The notes: generated from the sequence alone by a model not told the origin. Numbered from the stretch's first letter, positions 32,067-41,732 are shown. The stretch is 42,120 nucleotides of DNA from Sneathiella sp. (GCF_029233945.1 NZ_JARGOQ010000008.1:1-42120), one strand, 5' to 3'. Numbers and translations: made by a program.

Positions 32067-34172
32067 TTAGTGCGCCATCGCCGCCAGCAACAGAAGCGCG
32101 ATGATGTTCGTGATCTTGATCATCGGGTTGACCGCCGGACCGGCCGTATCCTTGTAGGGATCGCCAACCGTATCGCCGGTCACCGCCGCCGCATGGGCAT
32201 CCGTGCCCTTGCCGCCGTGATTGCCATCTTCAATATATTTCTTGGCGTTATCCCAGGCACCGCCGCCCGCCGTCATGGAGACAGCGACGAAGAGACCGGT
32301 GATAATCACGCCCAGAAGCATGGCGCCAAGGGTTGCGAACGCGGCTGATTTATCCGCAATAAGCAGTATCACGAAGAAGACAACGATCGGCGCCAGAAGC
32401 GGCAGCAAGGACGGAATGATCATTTCCTTGATCGCCGCCTTGGTCAGCAAGTCCACCGCGCGCCCGTAATCGGGCTTGCCGGTGCCTTCCATGATGCCGG
32501 GGATTTCCTTGAACTGCCGACGCACTTCACGCACGACGGAACCCGCCGCACGGCCCACGGCCATCATGCCCATGGCCCCGAACAGATAGGGCAATAATCC
32601 ACCCAGGATCAGGCCAACAACGATATAGGGGTTTTGCAGGCTGAAATTGAGGGTGACGCCCTGGAAGAACGGAAACTCAGTCGGGGTCGCCAGACTGATG
32701 AAATGCTTGAGATCCTCCGTATAGGCGGCAAACAGCACCAGCGCGCCAAGACCGGCGGAACCGATTGCATAGCCCTTGGTGACAGCCTTCGTCGTATTGC
32801 CAACGGCATCAAGCGCGTCCGTGGTTTTGCGGACTTCCTCGTCCATCTCCGCCATTTCCGCGATACCGCCGGCGTTGTCCGTGACTGGACCATAGGCATC
32901 GAGCGCGACGATCATCCCGGCCAGCGCCAGCATCGTTGTCACCGCAATGGCAATGCCAAACAGCGCCGCCAGATTATAGGACACGATGATACCGGCACAG
33001 ATGATAATTGCCGGAACCGCCGTCGCTTCCATCGAGACCGCAAGGCCCTGAATGACGTTGGTGCCGTGACCGGTTTCAGACGCGGCCGCAATGCTGCGCA
33101 CCGGACGGTATTCGGTCGAGGTGTAATATTCCGTGATCCAGATCAACAGACCCGTCACCACGAGACCAACCAGACCGCAGAAGAACAGGCTCATTCCCGT
33201 GAACTCTTTCTCACCAATCGTATAGACAGTGTCCATGCCGATGGTAAAGGAAGTGACTGGCCAAAGCGCGATCGCGGAGAGGACTGTCGTCACCAGGAAG
33301 CCCTTGTACAGCGCCCCCATGATGCTGTTATTGGCCCCAAGCTTGACGAAGAACGTCCCGACGATGGACGTCAGGATACAAACCGCACCGATCATCAGCG
33401 GATAGCTCATCAAGGCGACATCATTCGCGAAATAGATGGAGCCCAGAACCATGGTCGCAACCACGGTCACCGCATAGGTTTCAAAGAGGTCGGCGGCCAT
33501 ACCGGCGCAGTCACCGACATTGTCGCCCACGTTATCGGCGATAACCGCCGGGTTGCGAGGATCATCCTCGGGGATACCCGCCTCGACCTTACCGACGAGG
33601 TCGGCGCCGACATCGGCGCCCTTGGTGAAGATACCACCGCCCAGCCGGGCGAAGATGGAAATCAGGGAGGCGCCCAGGCTGAGGGCGACAAGGCTGTTGA
33701 CCATATCCCGGCCGTCAACGCCGGTGCTTGTCAGATAAGCGTAGTAGCCGGCAACCGCCAGCAAGGCGAGGCCGACAACCAACATACCCGTGATCGCGCC
33801 CGCCTTGAAGGAAACGTCAAGACCGTCGCTCAGGCTCTTGGAGGCGGCAGCGGCGGTGCGGACGTTGGCCCGGACAGACACATGCATGCCAATAAAGCCC
33901 GCCGCGCCGGACAGAACCGCGCCGATGAGGAAGCCAATGGCGACCTTGAGGCCAAAAATAAAGAACAGGATAACAAATATGACGATCCCCACGAGACCGA
34001 TGGTCATATACTGGCGGTTCAGATAGGCAGACGCCCCTTCCTGAATCGCGGCCGAAATCTGCTGCATTTTCTCCGTTCCGGCATCACGCGAAAGAACCGA
34101 CCTGCCGGCATACACACCGTAGCCCAAGGCTATCAGTCCGCAGACAATCGGAATCCATAATTCTACTGACAT
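32067..34172 (-). CDS. hppA: Membrane H+-translocating pyrophosphatase (K+-independent type)
   Basis: 701 residues with about 16 membrane helices. It couples pyrophosphate hydrolysis to proton pumping. Substrate-binding motifs are [11 protein letters not shown] at 187-197 and [12 protein letters not shown] at 211-222, with a second Asp-rich site, [16 protein letters not shown], near 425-440. GNTTK places Lys462 where K+-dependent enzymes have Ala, so it is predicted K+-independent, and proton rather than sodium pumping is likely. It is divergent from the soluble pyrophosphatase ppa, 295 bp away. Confidence 0.96.
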   Translation of the reverse strand: MSVELWIPIVCGLIALGYGVYAGRSVLSRDAGTEKMQQISAAIQEGASAYLNRQYMTIGLVGIVIFVILFFIFGLKVAIGFLIGAVLSGAAGFIGMHVSVRANVRTAAAASKSLSDGLDVSFKAGAITGMLVVGLALLAVAGYYAYLTSTGVDGRDMVNSLVALSLGASLISIFARLGGGIFTKGADVGADLVGKVEAGIPEDDPRNPAVIADNVGDNVGDCAGMAADLFETYAVTVVATMVLGSIYFANDVALMSYPLMIGAVCILTSIVGTFFVKLGANNSIMGALYKGFLVTTVLSAIALWPVTSFTIGMDTVYTIGEKEFTGMSLFFCGLVGLVVTGLLIWITEYYTSTEYRPVRSIAAASETGHGTNVIQGLAVSMEATAVPAIIICAGIIVSYNLAALFGIAIAVTTMLALAGMIVALDAYGPVTDNAGGIAEMAEMDEEVRKTTDALDAVGNTTKAVTKGYAIGSAGLGALVLFAAYTEDLKHFISLATPTEFPFFQGVTLNFSLQNPYIVVGLILGGLLPYLFGAMGMMAVGRAAGSVVREVRRQFKEIPGIMEGTGKPDYGRAVDLLTKAAIKEMIIPSLLPLLAPIVVFFVILLIADKSAAFATLGAMLLGVIITGLFVAVSMTAGGGAWDNAKKYIEDGNHGGKGTDAHAAAVTGDTVGDPYKDTAGPAVNPMIKITNIIALLLLAAMAH

Positions 34173-34196
34173 TCTTTCATCCCCATCAAAGTTACG

Positions 34197-34219
34197 AAAA
34201 GGCCATCAACGGGATGGCC
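34197..34219 (-). promoter_or_regulatory. Terminator-like hairpin in the hppA leader
   Basis: On the minus strand GGCCATC pairs with GATGGCC around a 5-nt loop and is followed by TTTT, 24 bp before the hppA ATG. A good -10 (TATACT, plus 34258-34263) would start transcription near 34251, placing this hairpin inside the leader. It is a possible attenuator; no strong -35 was found. Confidence 0.4.
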
Positions 34220-34467
34220 TCATTTTATTGTTCATTGTTGCGCTAAGCTTCCCCCCAAGTATAAAACCTGGCTATCTCAAGCTTCAGTCGGGCCGTAGAA
34301 TGCCAGATTAGCTTATTTTTCGCAAGCTATTGGAATTGCCTAATTTAGCGCACCCTTTCCAAGCATTTTTTCATATGCATTTTGAACGAATTTTTTTGAT
34401 TAGCCGGTGGCAAAATCTTCCGGAACATGCTATCGCAGCGCCAGTATTTCCCAGGAGACGATGAGTC

Positions 34468-34983
34468 ATGGATCTTTCAAAAATTCCGGCGGGCAAGGAT
34501 GTGCCGTGGGACGTCAATGTCGTGATTGAAATCCCTCTTGGCGGTGTCCCCGTCAAATATGAGGTGGACAAGGAAAGCGGCGCCATGTTCGTCGACCGGT
34601 TCCTGCATACGGCGATGTTCTATCCGTGCAACTACGGCTTCATTCCGCAGACCCTCGCCGATGATGGCGATCCGGTGGATGTTCTGGTGGCCGGGCCCAT
34701 TCCGGTCATGCCCGGCGCCGTCATCCGCGCCCGTCCCGTTGGCGTGCTGATCATGGAGGACGAGGCCGGGCAGGACGAGAAAATCCTGAGCGTGCCGGTG
34801 GATGAGCTGCACCCCTATTATTCCAATATCAACGACTACACCGATCTGCGCGGCATCCTGCTCGACCAGATTTCCCACTTCTTTGAGCATTACAAGGATC
34901 TGGAAGAAGATAAATGGGTCCGCATCAAGCGCTGGGGCGACGCCGAGGAAGCCGCGGAGATGATCCGCAAATCCATCGTCTGA
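34468..34983 (+). CDS. ppa: Soluble inorganic pyrophosphatase (family I)
   Basis: 171 residues, typical of bacterial family I enzymes. The signature DGDPVDVLV, with the metal-binding aspartates, is at about residue 70. VVIEIPLGGVPVKYEVDKESG and FYPCNYGFIPQTL are also conserved. It hydrolyses cytoplasmic PPi to phosphate. Ribosome site AGGAG precedes the ATG. Its divergence from the pumping pyrophosphatase hppA places both main PPi-removal routes at one locus, probably sharing the 295-bp control region. Confidence 0.97.
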   Translation: MDLSKIPAGKDVPWDVNVVIEIPLGGVPVKYEVDKESGAMFVDRFLHTAMFYPCNYGFIPQTLADDGDPVDVLVAGPIPVMPGAVIRARPVGVLIMEDEAGQDEKILSVPVDELHPYYSNINDYTDLRGILLDQISHFFEHYKDLEEDKWVRIKRWGDAEEAAEMIRKSIV

Positions 34984-35004
34984 GTTGGCAGCCAGGAGAA
35001 TGCA

Positions 35005-35029
35005 AGGCGGGTTTCGGCCCGCCTTTTTT
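35005..35029 (+). terminator. Rho-independent terminator of ppa
   Basis: GGCGGG at 35006-35011 pairs with CCCGCC at 35018-35023 around TTTCGG and ends in six T. It lies 22 bp after the ppa stop; the last two T overlap the stop of the convergent MFS gene. Confidence 0.88.
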
Positions 35030-36221
35030 ATGCCGCAGGCGCCCGCCGCCGCTGGCTGCGCATGCTCCAGAGCGCGAGCAGGATGACGAAACCGAGCAGC
35101 GGCAGAGCGCCGAGATTGACTACGTCCCAGCCGAAACGCTCCTGCAGCTGACCGCTCATCAAGGACGCGGTCGCCACGGTGCCGAACACCAGAAAATCAT
35201 TCAACCCCTGCACCTTCGCCGTCTCGGACGGGCGGTAGGTCGTCGCGACCAGCGTCGTGCCCCCGATAAACATGAAGTTCCACGAGAGGCCGAGCAGGAC
35301 CAGCGCGATATAGAAATTCGCAAGCTCCAGCCCCATAAGAGAGACGGTCACGCTTCCCAAGCCCAGCAGCGCGCCCAAAATGATGATCTTATACTCCCCA
35401 TAGCGGGAGATCAGCGAGCCGGTAAAAAAGCTCGGGCCGAACATGGCGACCACATGCCAGCTGATGACGTTGAAGGAATCGCTCGGCTGATGGCCGCAGC
35501 CGACCATGGCAAGCGGCGTCGCCGTCATCACCAGGCTCATCACGCCATAGCCGATCATGGCGCTCAATACGGCGACGATGAAAGTCGGCTGCCGGACAAT
35601 CTCCGACAAGGGGCGCTGCGCCGTCTCATGATCGGGGATAACCATCTTCGGGATCTTGACGAAGCTCAGGAAAATCAGCGCGAGGAGGCCCAGAATGATA
35701 ATCGAGAGGTAAGAGCCGAGATACAGGAACGGCGCAAACAAATCCTTGCTGTGGCTGGCGATCTGGGGCCCGAGAAATCCGGCGATCACGCCGCCCGCCA
35801 GCACATAGGAAACGGCCTTGCTTCTGTTCTTGTTGCCCGCGATATCGATCGCGGCAAAGCGATAATAATTGCCGAAGGCCGTTGACATGCCGACAAAGAT
35901 CGCGCCGAACGCAAACAGCCAGAAGCTGGCAACCCAGATCGCGTAGCTGCAGATCGCCGCGCCGGAGATGCCGATCAACACGCCAGCGAGAAAGCCCGGC
36001 TTGCGGCCGACCCGCCGCATAAAGAGGGAGGCCGGAATGGTGGCAAGCGCCGTTCCCGTCACCACCGCCGTCACCGGCAGGGTCGCGAGCGACTTATCGT
36101 CACCGAGCAGGACGAGGCTGGCAAGCGCCGCCGAGGATATCATGATGGAGGTGGTGCTGTTCATCAGCGCCTGACACCCGGACATCAATAAAATACTCAG
36201 TTTGGTCCGGCGGTCCATCAT
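35028..36221 (-). CDS. MFS transporter (12 helices)
   Basis: 397 residues. About 12 hydrophobic helices are visible, and the MFS loop-2 motif appears as SLFMRRVGRKPGFLAGVLIG after helix 2, with the matching RYGEYKIIILGALLGL after helix 8. N-terminal MMDRRTKLSILLMSGCQALM and a short central loop resemble small-molecule efflux or uptake carriers of unknown substrate. It starts 40 bp after the DUF4865 gene on the same strand, suggesting a two-gene operon. Confidence 0.88.
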   Translation of the reverse strand: MMDRRTKLSILLMSGCQALMNSTTSIMISSAALASLVLLGDDKSLATLPVTAVVTGTALATIPASLFMRRVGRKPGFLAGVLIGISGAAICSYAIWVASFWLFAFGAIFVGMSTAFGNYYRFAAIDIAGNKNRSKAVSYVLAGGVIAGFLGPQIASHSKDLFAPFLYLGSYLSIIILGLLALIFLSFVKIPKMVIPDHETAQRPLSEIVRQPTFIVAVLSAMIGYGVMSLVMTATPLAMVGCGHQPSDSFNVISWHVVAMFGPSFFTGSLISRYGEYKIIILGALLGLGSVTVSLMGLELANFYIALVLLGLSWNFMFIGGTTLVATTYRPSETAKVQGLNDFLVFGTVATASLMSGQLQERFGWDVVNLGALPLLGFVILLALWSMRSQRRRAPAA

Positions 36222-36261
36222 GTTCCCGTCCTTCTTGTTGAATATGTGTTAGGCGCGTTGC

Positions 36262-36822
36262 TTATGCGGCGCCCCGCATTTGCCGATAGCTTTCCAGAAC
36301 CTCATAATCACTGACGCAATCCGCCTTGACGGGCACTGCCTGCTCCCGCGACTGCCAGAGGCTGTAGAGGCCCTTCTCCCATCGATCCGGATCCAGCAGG
36401 ACCATATGCGCATAAAGCCCCGGCGTCTTCAGAAGACTTTGGTGATCCGCCTTCTCCTTCTCCATCAGCGCGCCGACCGGATGGGCGGAAGACACCTTGT
36501 CCACGGCGCTGCACATATAGGTCGGGTTTTCCCTGGCCGGGCCATAGTCAAACGCGACCACCTGCCAGCTGCGGACACGCGGACGGCCGAAAGTGGCGGT
36601 CACGCCATTGAACAGATTGTTGAGAAGGAATTCCTGGGCGAACTGGGCGTTCTCCCAGATGTAGAAGGGCGCATAGACACGCTCTTCGGAATCATACAGG
36701 TAAAATTTGTGGCGCAGCCCCGGACAACCATCGAACAGCTGACTTCTGGACGCCACATGCTGATGTATTTGCGTATCGTCAAAGTCCTGTGGCAAGCGCA
36801 CCATATATTGCATCGCCAGCAT
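36262..36822 (-). CDS. DUF4865 family protein
   Basis: 186 residues from the ATG at 36822, with Shine-Dalgarno GGGAGAG. Upstream in-frame ATGs up to 36900 cover the control region and are rejected. The DUF4865 pattern is clear: MLAMQYMVRLPQDFDDTQI, then LFDGCPGLRHKFYLYD and YAPFYIWENAQFAQEFL. Members often accompany oxidoreductases and transporters. Function is unknown, though the fold resembles small monooxygenase-like dimers. It heads an operon with the MFS gene. Confidence 0.82.
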   Translation of the reverse strand: MLAMQYMVRLPQDFDDTQIHQHVASRSQLFDGCPGLRHKFYLYDSEERVYAPFYIWENAQFAQEFLLNNLFNGVTATFGRPRVRSWQVVAFDYGPARENPTYMCSAVDKVSSAHPVGALMEKEKADHQSLLKTPGLYAHMVLLDPDRWEKGLYSLWQSREQAVPVKADCVSDYEVLESYRQMRGAA

Positions 36823-36838
36823 ACATCTCTCCCGAATG

Positions 36839-36914
36839 TACATAAAAATTTCGTGGAATATGTCAAGAATATGACACAAAGACAACCCACACAAATGCAT
36901 AGCTATTATGCATT
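36839..36914 (-). promoter_or_regulatory. Promoter and inverted repeats before DUF4865-MFS
   Basis: Minus-strand TTGACA (plus 36861-36866) and TATGTA (plus 36839-36844) are 16 bp apart. TGTCA-N6-TGACA (36861-36876) overlaps the -35. A second inverted repeat, AATGCATA-gctat-TATGCATT, is at 36894-36914, close after the thiL stop. Both look like regulator sites, but no regulator gene is adjacent. Confidence 0.5.
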
Positions 36915-36928
36915 GTCACCAAAACAGT

Positions 36929-37927
36929 TCAAAAATGCTGCCATCCGCGCGCGGTGAGCGGCATATCCGAGCCGTCTTCCCGTTTCACCCGCACCCCTTC
37001 GCCCGCGACCATTTCCCCGACGATGGTAAGTTTCACCCCGCCCTCTTTCGCGAGTTTGACCAGATCATCACGCCGCGCCGATGGCAGGGTGAAGGCAAGC
37101 TCATAGTCATCGCCGCCGGTCAAGATAGCCTCGATCAGGTTTTTACCGGATTGCAGCGCCGCCTCCGCCGCATCGGAAAGCGGGACTTTTTCCCAGTCGA
37201 TCACCGCGCCCAATCCCGATTCCTCCGTAAGATGGCCGATATCGGCGATCAGCCCGTCAGAGATATCGATACAGCTTGTCGCCCGGCCGACCAGTGCCTG
37301 CCCAAGCGCAAGGCGCGGCTCCGGCAGCTGATAGCGGTCGATCAAATATTCCTCATCCGTCGTATCGAGATCGGAGAGTTCCTCCCGCGCCGCGAGAAGG
37401 CCGAGGGCCCCGTCGCCAATCGTGCCGGAGACCACGATCAAATCTCCCTCCTCTGCCCCATTCCGGCGGAGCGCTTTATCCGTCGCCACCTCCCCAATGG
37501 CGGTCAGCGACAGCGACAGCGGCCCCGGCGTGCGCACCGTATCCCCGCCCATCAGCCCGATCGCGAACTCCACCTGATCCAGGGCAAGACCATCGGCGAA
37601 GTCCTCTATCCAGGATCGCGGGAGATCTTCCGGCCAGAACGTCGCGAGGAAGTAGCCGACCGGGGCCGCCCCCATCGCCGCAAGGTCGGAAAGATTGACC
37701 CGGAGCAGCTTGCGCGCGATATCACCGGGCAGGTCTGAATCAAAAAAATGCACGCCCGCGACCATCGCGTCCTTGGTCAGCACAAGGTCCTTTCCCTTGG
37801 ACGGGGTGAGGACCGCCGCATCGTCGGTCAGGCCGAGCGCGGCGGGTGTATCCGCGGCAAGGGGTTTCAATATCCTGTCGATCAGCGCGAATTCACCTTC
37901 CCCGGTATCTCGCGTATCGTTTGACAT
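36929..37927 (-). CDS. thiL: Thiamine-monophosphate kinase
   Basis: 332 residues. ThiL phosphorylates thiamine monophosphate to the active pyrophosphate with ATP. The N-terminal GEFALIDRILKPL and LGLTDDAAVL followed by KDLVLTKDAMVAGVHF are the metal- and ATP-binding signatures. ISDGLIADIGHL and GGDDYELAFTLP are also typical. The start is 1 bp after the nusB stop, so it is the last gene of the nrdR-rib-nusB-thiL run. Confidence 0.95.
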   Translation of the reverse strand: MSNDTRDTGEGEFALIDRILKPLAADTPAALGLTDDAAVLTPSKGKDLVLTKDAMVAGVHFFDSDLPGDIARKLLRVNLSDLAAMGAAPVGYFLATFWPEDLPRSWIEDFADGLALDQVEFAIGLMGGDTVRTPGPLSLSLTAIGEVATDKALRRNGAEEGDLIVVSGTIGDGALGLLAAREELSDLDTTDEEYLIDRYQLPEPRLALGQALVGRATSCIDISDGLIADIGHLTEESGLGAVIDWEKVPLSDAAEAALQSGKNLIEAILTGGDDYELAFTLPSARRDDLVKLAKEGGVKLTIVGEMVAGEGVRVKREDGSDMPLTARGWQHF

Positions 37928-37928
37928 G

Positions 37929-38408
37929 TCAGTCGAATTCGCCGGCGCGCAGCTCTTTCGCGATCTTGTCCAGCACGCCGTTGACCAGCGCCGGTTCCTT
38001 GCCCGTGAAGAAGGTCCGCGCGATGCCGATATATTCCTTGATCAGCACTTTCGCGGGCATATCGACGCGGGCGAGAAATTCATAGGTCGCGGCGCGCAAC
38101 AGGCAGAGCAGCACAACCTCCAGCCGGGCCGTCGTCCGGTCTTTCTCAAGACGATCGCCGATCAGCTTGTCGATCTCTTCCTGCCGGTCCTTGGTGTTGA
38201 GCACGATATCCTCAAAGAGCGGCTTGTCGCTGTCCTTGAACTGGTCGCCATCAAGCTCCGCCCCGACGCGATGCTGCAGGAATTCCTCCACCACCTCGCG
38301 GGCGGTACGGTTGTCATGCTCCATCTGGTAAAGCGCCTGCACCGCATTCAGCCGGGCAAGGGTGCGTCGGCTGTGCTTATCGCCGCGTTTTTCACTGCGC
38401 GCGTTCAT
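37929..38408 (-). CDS. nusB: Transcription antitermination protein NusB
   Basis: 159 residues, with an RRTLARLNAVQALYQMEHDN start after a basic leader and the conserved helical core ending in INEYIEIA-like KEYIGIARTFF and PALVNGVLDKIAKEL. With NusE (S10) it binds boxA RNA for rRNA antitermination. Its ATG overlaps the ribH stop by 4 bp, so translation is coupled. The ribH-nusB-thiL order is typical of Proteobacteria. Confidence 0.96.
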   Translation of the reverse strand: MNARSEKRGDKHSRRTLARLNAVQALYQMEHDNRTAREVVEEFLQHRVGAELDGDQFKDSDKPLFEDIVLNTKDRQEEIDKLIGDRLEKDRTTARLEVVLLCLLRAATYEFLARVDMPAKVLIKEYIGIARTFFTGKEPALVNGVLDKIAKELRAGEFD

Positions 38409-38869
38409 CGAGGGAACATTCCGAATTTTTCCTTGATTTTGAGCATCTGAAGCGCCGCTTCCGCCGCGCCGCCGCCTTTGTTCTTGTCACTTTTGCGGGC
38501 GCGGGCCCAGGCCTGCTCGTCATTCTCGCATGTGATGATACCATTGCCAACGGCGATGCAATAATCCGTCGAGATATCCATCAGCGCCCGCGCGCTTTCC
38601 TCCGACACCGTATCATAATGGGAGGTCTCCCCTCGGATCACACAGCCGAGTGCGACATAGGCATCATAGCGCCGCCGTCCACCCATAAACTCCATCGACT
38701 TGATGGCGAAGCGGATCGCCGCCGGAATCTCAAGGCAGCCCGGCACCTGCACGGTTTCATAAGTCGCGCCCGCCGCGTCCAGCACCTCTTTCGCCCCATT
38801 GAGCAGCGCATCGGAGATATCGCGGTAAAAATCCGCCTCGACGATCAGCACATGTATATCACTGCTCAT
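38405..38869 (-). CDS. ribH: 6,7-dimethyl-8-ribityllumazine synthase
   Basis: 154 residues. RibH joins 5-amino-6-ribitylaminouracil with 3,4-dihydroxy-2-butanone 4-phosphate to make lumazine. Motifs are VQVPGCLEIPAAIRFA in the N-terminal half and VALGCVIRGETSHYDTVSEES in the centre, with the catalytic His in the latter. It starts 3 bp after ribBX and overlaps nusB by 4 bp. Confidence 0.96.
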   Translation of the reverse strand: MSSDIHVLIVEADFYRDISDALLNGAKEVLDAAGATYETVQVPGCLEIPAAIRFAIKSMEFMGGRRRYDAYVALGCVIRGETSHYDTVSEESARALMDISTDYCIAVGNGIITCENDEQAWARARKSDKNKGGGAAEAALQMLKIKEKFGMFPR

Positions 38870-38872
38870 GGC

Positions 38873-39985
38873 TTAACCCTTCTGCTCGATCAGGCGGGTT
38901 TCCGTGATCGCGAGGCCATAGCCATCAAGGCCGACAACCGTCCGCGTATGATTGGAGAGCAGGATCATGTTCTTGATCCCGAGATCGATGAGGATCTGCG
39001 CGCCAATGCCGTAATCGCGGAGCTCATGCTGCTCTTTCAGCGGCTCGCCAAGCTTGCGGCGCACCCGGTCGGAAAGCGCCATCGCCCGCGGCTCGCGGAT
39101 GAGGACGACAACGCCCTTGCCCGCCGCGTTAATCTGTTCCATCGCGCTATGCAGGGTATCGGGGTTTTCGTCAATCTCACCGAGGACATCGCCGAGCAGG
39201 TTCAGCGCATGCATCCGCACCAGCACCGGATCGTCGCCAGCGACATCGCCTTTGACCAGCGCCACATGCTCCGCATATTCAGGCCGGTTGGAGAAGACAA
39301 TCATCTTCCAGTCGCCGCCATATTTGCTGGAGATATCGGCCTCGACCTCCCGTGTGATCAGGCTGTCATGGCGGCGGCGATAGGCGATCAGGTCCGCAAT
39401 CGTGCCGACTTTAAGCCCGTGGAACTGCGCGAATTTCACCAGGTCCGGCAGGCGCGCCATGGTTCCGTCGTCATTCATGATCTCGCAGATGACCCCGGCG
39501 GGCTGTAGCCCGGCAAGACGGGAAATATCAACCGCCGCCTCCGTATGACCGGCGCGGCGCAAGACCCCGCCTTCGCGGGCGACCAGCGGAAAGACATGGC
39601 CCGGCGAGACAATATCCTGCGCGTTCTTGGTCGGATCGATGGCAACGGCGACCGTATGAGCGCGATCGGCGGCGGAAATACCGGTGGTGACGCCTTCCCT
39701 CGCCTCGATCGAAACCGTGAAATTGGTTGTCAGGCGGGAGGCGTTATCCTGCGCCATCAGCGGCAGGCCGAGATGGTTGATCCGCTCTTCCGACATGGAA
39801 AGACAGATCAGGCCCCGACCGAACTTGGCCATGAAATTGATCACATCCGGGGTCGCCATCTGCGCCGGGATCACCAGATCGCCTTCATTCTCCCGGTCCT
39901 CCGCATCGACAAGCACGAACATCTTGCCATTGCGGGCATCTTCAATGATTTCCTCTGTTGAGGAGAGGTATTCTTTATAGCTCAT
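38873..39985 (-). CDS. DHBP synthase fused to degenerate GTP cyclohydrolase II domain (RibBX type)
   Basis: 370 residues. The N-terminal RibB domain is intact (DRENEGD at 30-36 and RAGHTEA at 144-150) and makes 3,4-dihydroxy-2-butanone 4-phosphate. The C-terminal RibA-like domain (about 210-370) keeps the fold: [14 protein letters not shown] at 255-268 and DYGIGAQIL at 324-332. It lacks the zinc Cys triplet; the expected Cys positions are Leu, Gly and Asn-Pro. It also lacks the REGRG-like catalytic loop, reading REPRAMA at 297-303. Therefore GTP cyclohydrolase II activity is predicted absent, as in proteins called RibBX. It overlaps ribE by 4 bp. Confidence 0.9.
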   Translation of the reverse strand: MSYKEYLSSTEEIIEDARNGKMFVLVDAEDRENEGDLVIPAQMATPDVINFMAKFGRGLICLSMSEERINHLGLPLMAQDNASRLTTNFTVSIEAREGVTTGISAADRAHTVAVAIDPTKNAQDIVSPGHVFPLVAREGGVLRRAGHTEAAVDISRLAGLQPAGVICEIMNDDGTMARLPDLVKFAQFHGLKVGTIADLIAYRRRHDSLITREVEADISSKYGGDWKMIVFSNRPEYAEHVALVKGDVAGDDPVLVRMHALNLLGDVLGEIDENPDTLHSAMEQINAAGKGVVVLIREPRAMALSDRVRRKLGEPLKEQHELRDYGIGAQILIDLGIKNMILLSNHTRTVVGLDGYGLAITETRLIEQKG

Positions 39986-40578
39986 TTTTTCTTGTTTACC
40001 TCAGTCATGCGGGCGACATAGCGCGCCAGTACATCGATTTCGAAATTGATCCGTCGCCCCACGGACAGCGCGCCAAAGGTGGTATGTTCCTGCGTGTGCG
40101 GGATGATATTCACGGTGAAATGATCGTCACCGACCTCATTCACGGTGAGGGAGACGCCATCAAGACAGATGGAGCCTTTCGCCGCGACGAGCCCCGCGAA
40201 TTTTTCCGGCAGGGAGAAAACCAGCTTCGTTGAATCGCCGACGCTTTCCATAAACAGCAGCGAGACCACGGCATCGACATGACCCGTGACCACATGACCG
40301 CCGAGTTCATCGCCGATTTTGAGCGCCCGCTCCAGATTGACCGCCGTGCCCTCTATCCAGTCGCCAAGATTGGTGCAGGAGAGAGTCTCGTCGGACGCAT
40401 CGACGGCGAACCATCCCTCCCCCTTCTCGACCACCGTGAGGCACGGGCCGGAGCAGGCGATGGACGCACCAATATCAATCGTATCCGTGTCGTAGGAGGT
40501 GTCGATTTCAAATCGGGTGTCGCCGAGTTTCTCGATGGCGCGAACCCGTCCGACATCTGTAATTATGCCTGTAAACAT
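39982..40578 (-). CDS. ribE: Riboflavin synthase alpha subunit
   Basis: 198 residues with two tandem lumazine-binding repeats. The start MFTGIITDVGRVRAIEKLGDTRFEI and the second repeat GHVVTGHVDAVVSLL are typical. It dismutates two lumazine molecules to riboflavin plus the pyrimidine precursor. The gene ends with 4 bp of overlap with ribBX and starts 5 bp after ribD. Confidence 0.95.
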   Translation of the reverse strand: MFTGIITDVGRVRAIEKLGDTRFEIDTSYDTDTIDIGASIACSGPCLTVVEKGEGWFAVDASDETLSCTNLGDWIEGTAVNLERALKIGDELGGHVVTGHVDAVVSLLFMESVGDSTKLVFSLPEKFAGLVAAKGSICLDGVSLTVNEVGDDHFTVNIIPHTQEHTTFGALSVGRRINFEIDVLARYVARMTEVNKKK

Positions 40579-40583
40579 ACCGT

Positions 40584-41699
40584 TCAGTTCCGAAGAAAAT
40601 AACTTTCCAATAAATCATCGCCCAGCCGACGTTCCTCGATCAGGTGAAGTTCCGGCGCCTCGCTGATCCGTTCCAGCCCGATGGATTCAAGGGCGGGAAT
40701 ACCATCCCCGCCGATAATCCGGCCCGCGCGAAACCACATCAGGCGATCCGCCAACTCATCTTTTATCAGCGTTGCCAGAAGATGGGAACCACCCTCGACA
40801 AGTATTCGCGTTATTCCGCGTTTCGCGAGCATCTCAAGACCGAGCGTCATGTCGGGAAGGCCCGAGGCATTGGCCGTCACCTCGATCACCTGAACGCCGA
40901 GGTCCTCGAATGCCTGCAAGCGATCCTTGTCATTGCCCGGCACGGTCAGAATCCAGAGCGGCACTTCTTTCGCCTTCGCCACCAGCTTGGAGGTAAGCGG
41001 CAACCGCAGGCGCGAATCCGCGACGATGCGAATGGGGGACTGTTTTTCGAGGCCGTCAATGCGGCAGGTGAGATCCGGGTTATCGACCAGCGCCGTGCCG
41101 ACACCGATTAGAATCGCATCATTCTGGGCGCGCAGCATATGTCCATAGCGTCGCGCCGCCGGTCCCGTGATCCATTTGCTGTCGCCGGTGGTGGTAGCGA
41201 TCCGGCCATCCAAACTCGTCGCCATTTTCAGGGTGACGAGTGGACGACCGTGCAGCCGCGTGGTGAGAAAGCCCGCGTTCAGCTCCGCCGCTTCATTGGC
41301 GAGCAGGCCTTCGACAACCTCGATCCCGGCCTTCTGTAAAATATCGATGCCGCCGCCGTTGACCCGTTCATCCGGATCGCGCAGCGCAACGACAACGCGC
41401 CCCACGCCCGCCTCGACCAGCGCCTCCGCACAGGGGCCGGTCTGGCCGTGATGCGCGCAAGGCTCCAGCGTGACATAAACGATTGCGCCCTTGGCCTCCA
41501 CCCCGGCCATCTCCAGCGCCATGGTCTCCGCATGGGGACGGCCGCCATCCTGGGTCCAGCCGCGACCCACGACCTTCCCGCCCTGGACAATCACGCAGCC
41601 GACCGCCGGATTGGGCGCGACCCGGCCAAGGCCGCGCGCGGCAAGGCGCAGGGCCGCCCGCATATGAAATTCATCGCGTTGGGGGCTAGAGGCTGTCAT
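40584..41699 (-). CDS. ribD: Bifunctional riboflavin deaminase/reductase
   Basis: 371 residues. The N-terminal cytidine deaminase-like domain has zinc ligands HAE (His56) and PCAHHGQTGPC (Cys81, Cys90). The C-terminal domain is an NADPH-dependent reductase, with RPLVTLKMATSLDGRIAT and GVGTALVDNPDLTCR as markers. It performs the second and third steps from GTP in riboflavin synthesis. It lies 33 bp after nrdR, the common alphaproteobacterial order. Confidence 0.96.
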   Translation of the reverse strand: MTASSPQRDEFHMRAALRLAARGLGRVAPNPAVGCVIVQGGKVVGRGWTQDGGRPHAETMALEMAGVEAKGAIVYVTLEPCAHHGQTGPCAEALVEAGVGRVVVALRDPDERVNGGGIDILQKAGIEVVEGLLANEAAELNAGFLTTRLHGRPLVTLKMATSLDGRIATTTGDSKWITGPAARRYGHMLRAQNDAILIGVGTALVDNPDLTCRIDGLEKQSPIRIVADSRLRLPLTSKLVAKAKEVPLWILTVPGNDKDRLQAFEDLGVQVIEVTANASGLPDMTLGLEMLAKRGITRILVEGGSHLLATLIKDELADRLMWFRAGRIIGGDGIPALESIGLERISEAPELHLIEERRLGDDLLESYFLRN

Positions 41700-41732
41700 G
41701 GGGTCCGGCGTTTCTGGAGGCGGAGTTCAGCG

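Noticed and set aside
32634-34160. Plus-strand open frame of 508 codons opposite hppA
   Set aside because: Antisense shadow of the pyrophosphatase gene; no hydrophobic or domain pattern and no ribosome site.
38870-41732. FMN riboswitch within the rib operon
   Set aside because: Gaps between ribD, ribE, ribBX and ribH are 5 bp or overlaps, so there is no space for one; a site upstream of nrdR would be outside the window.
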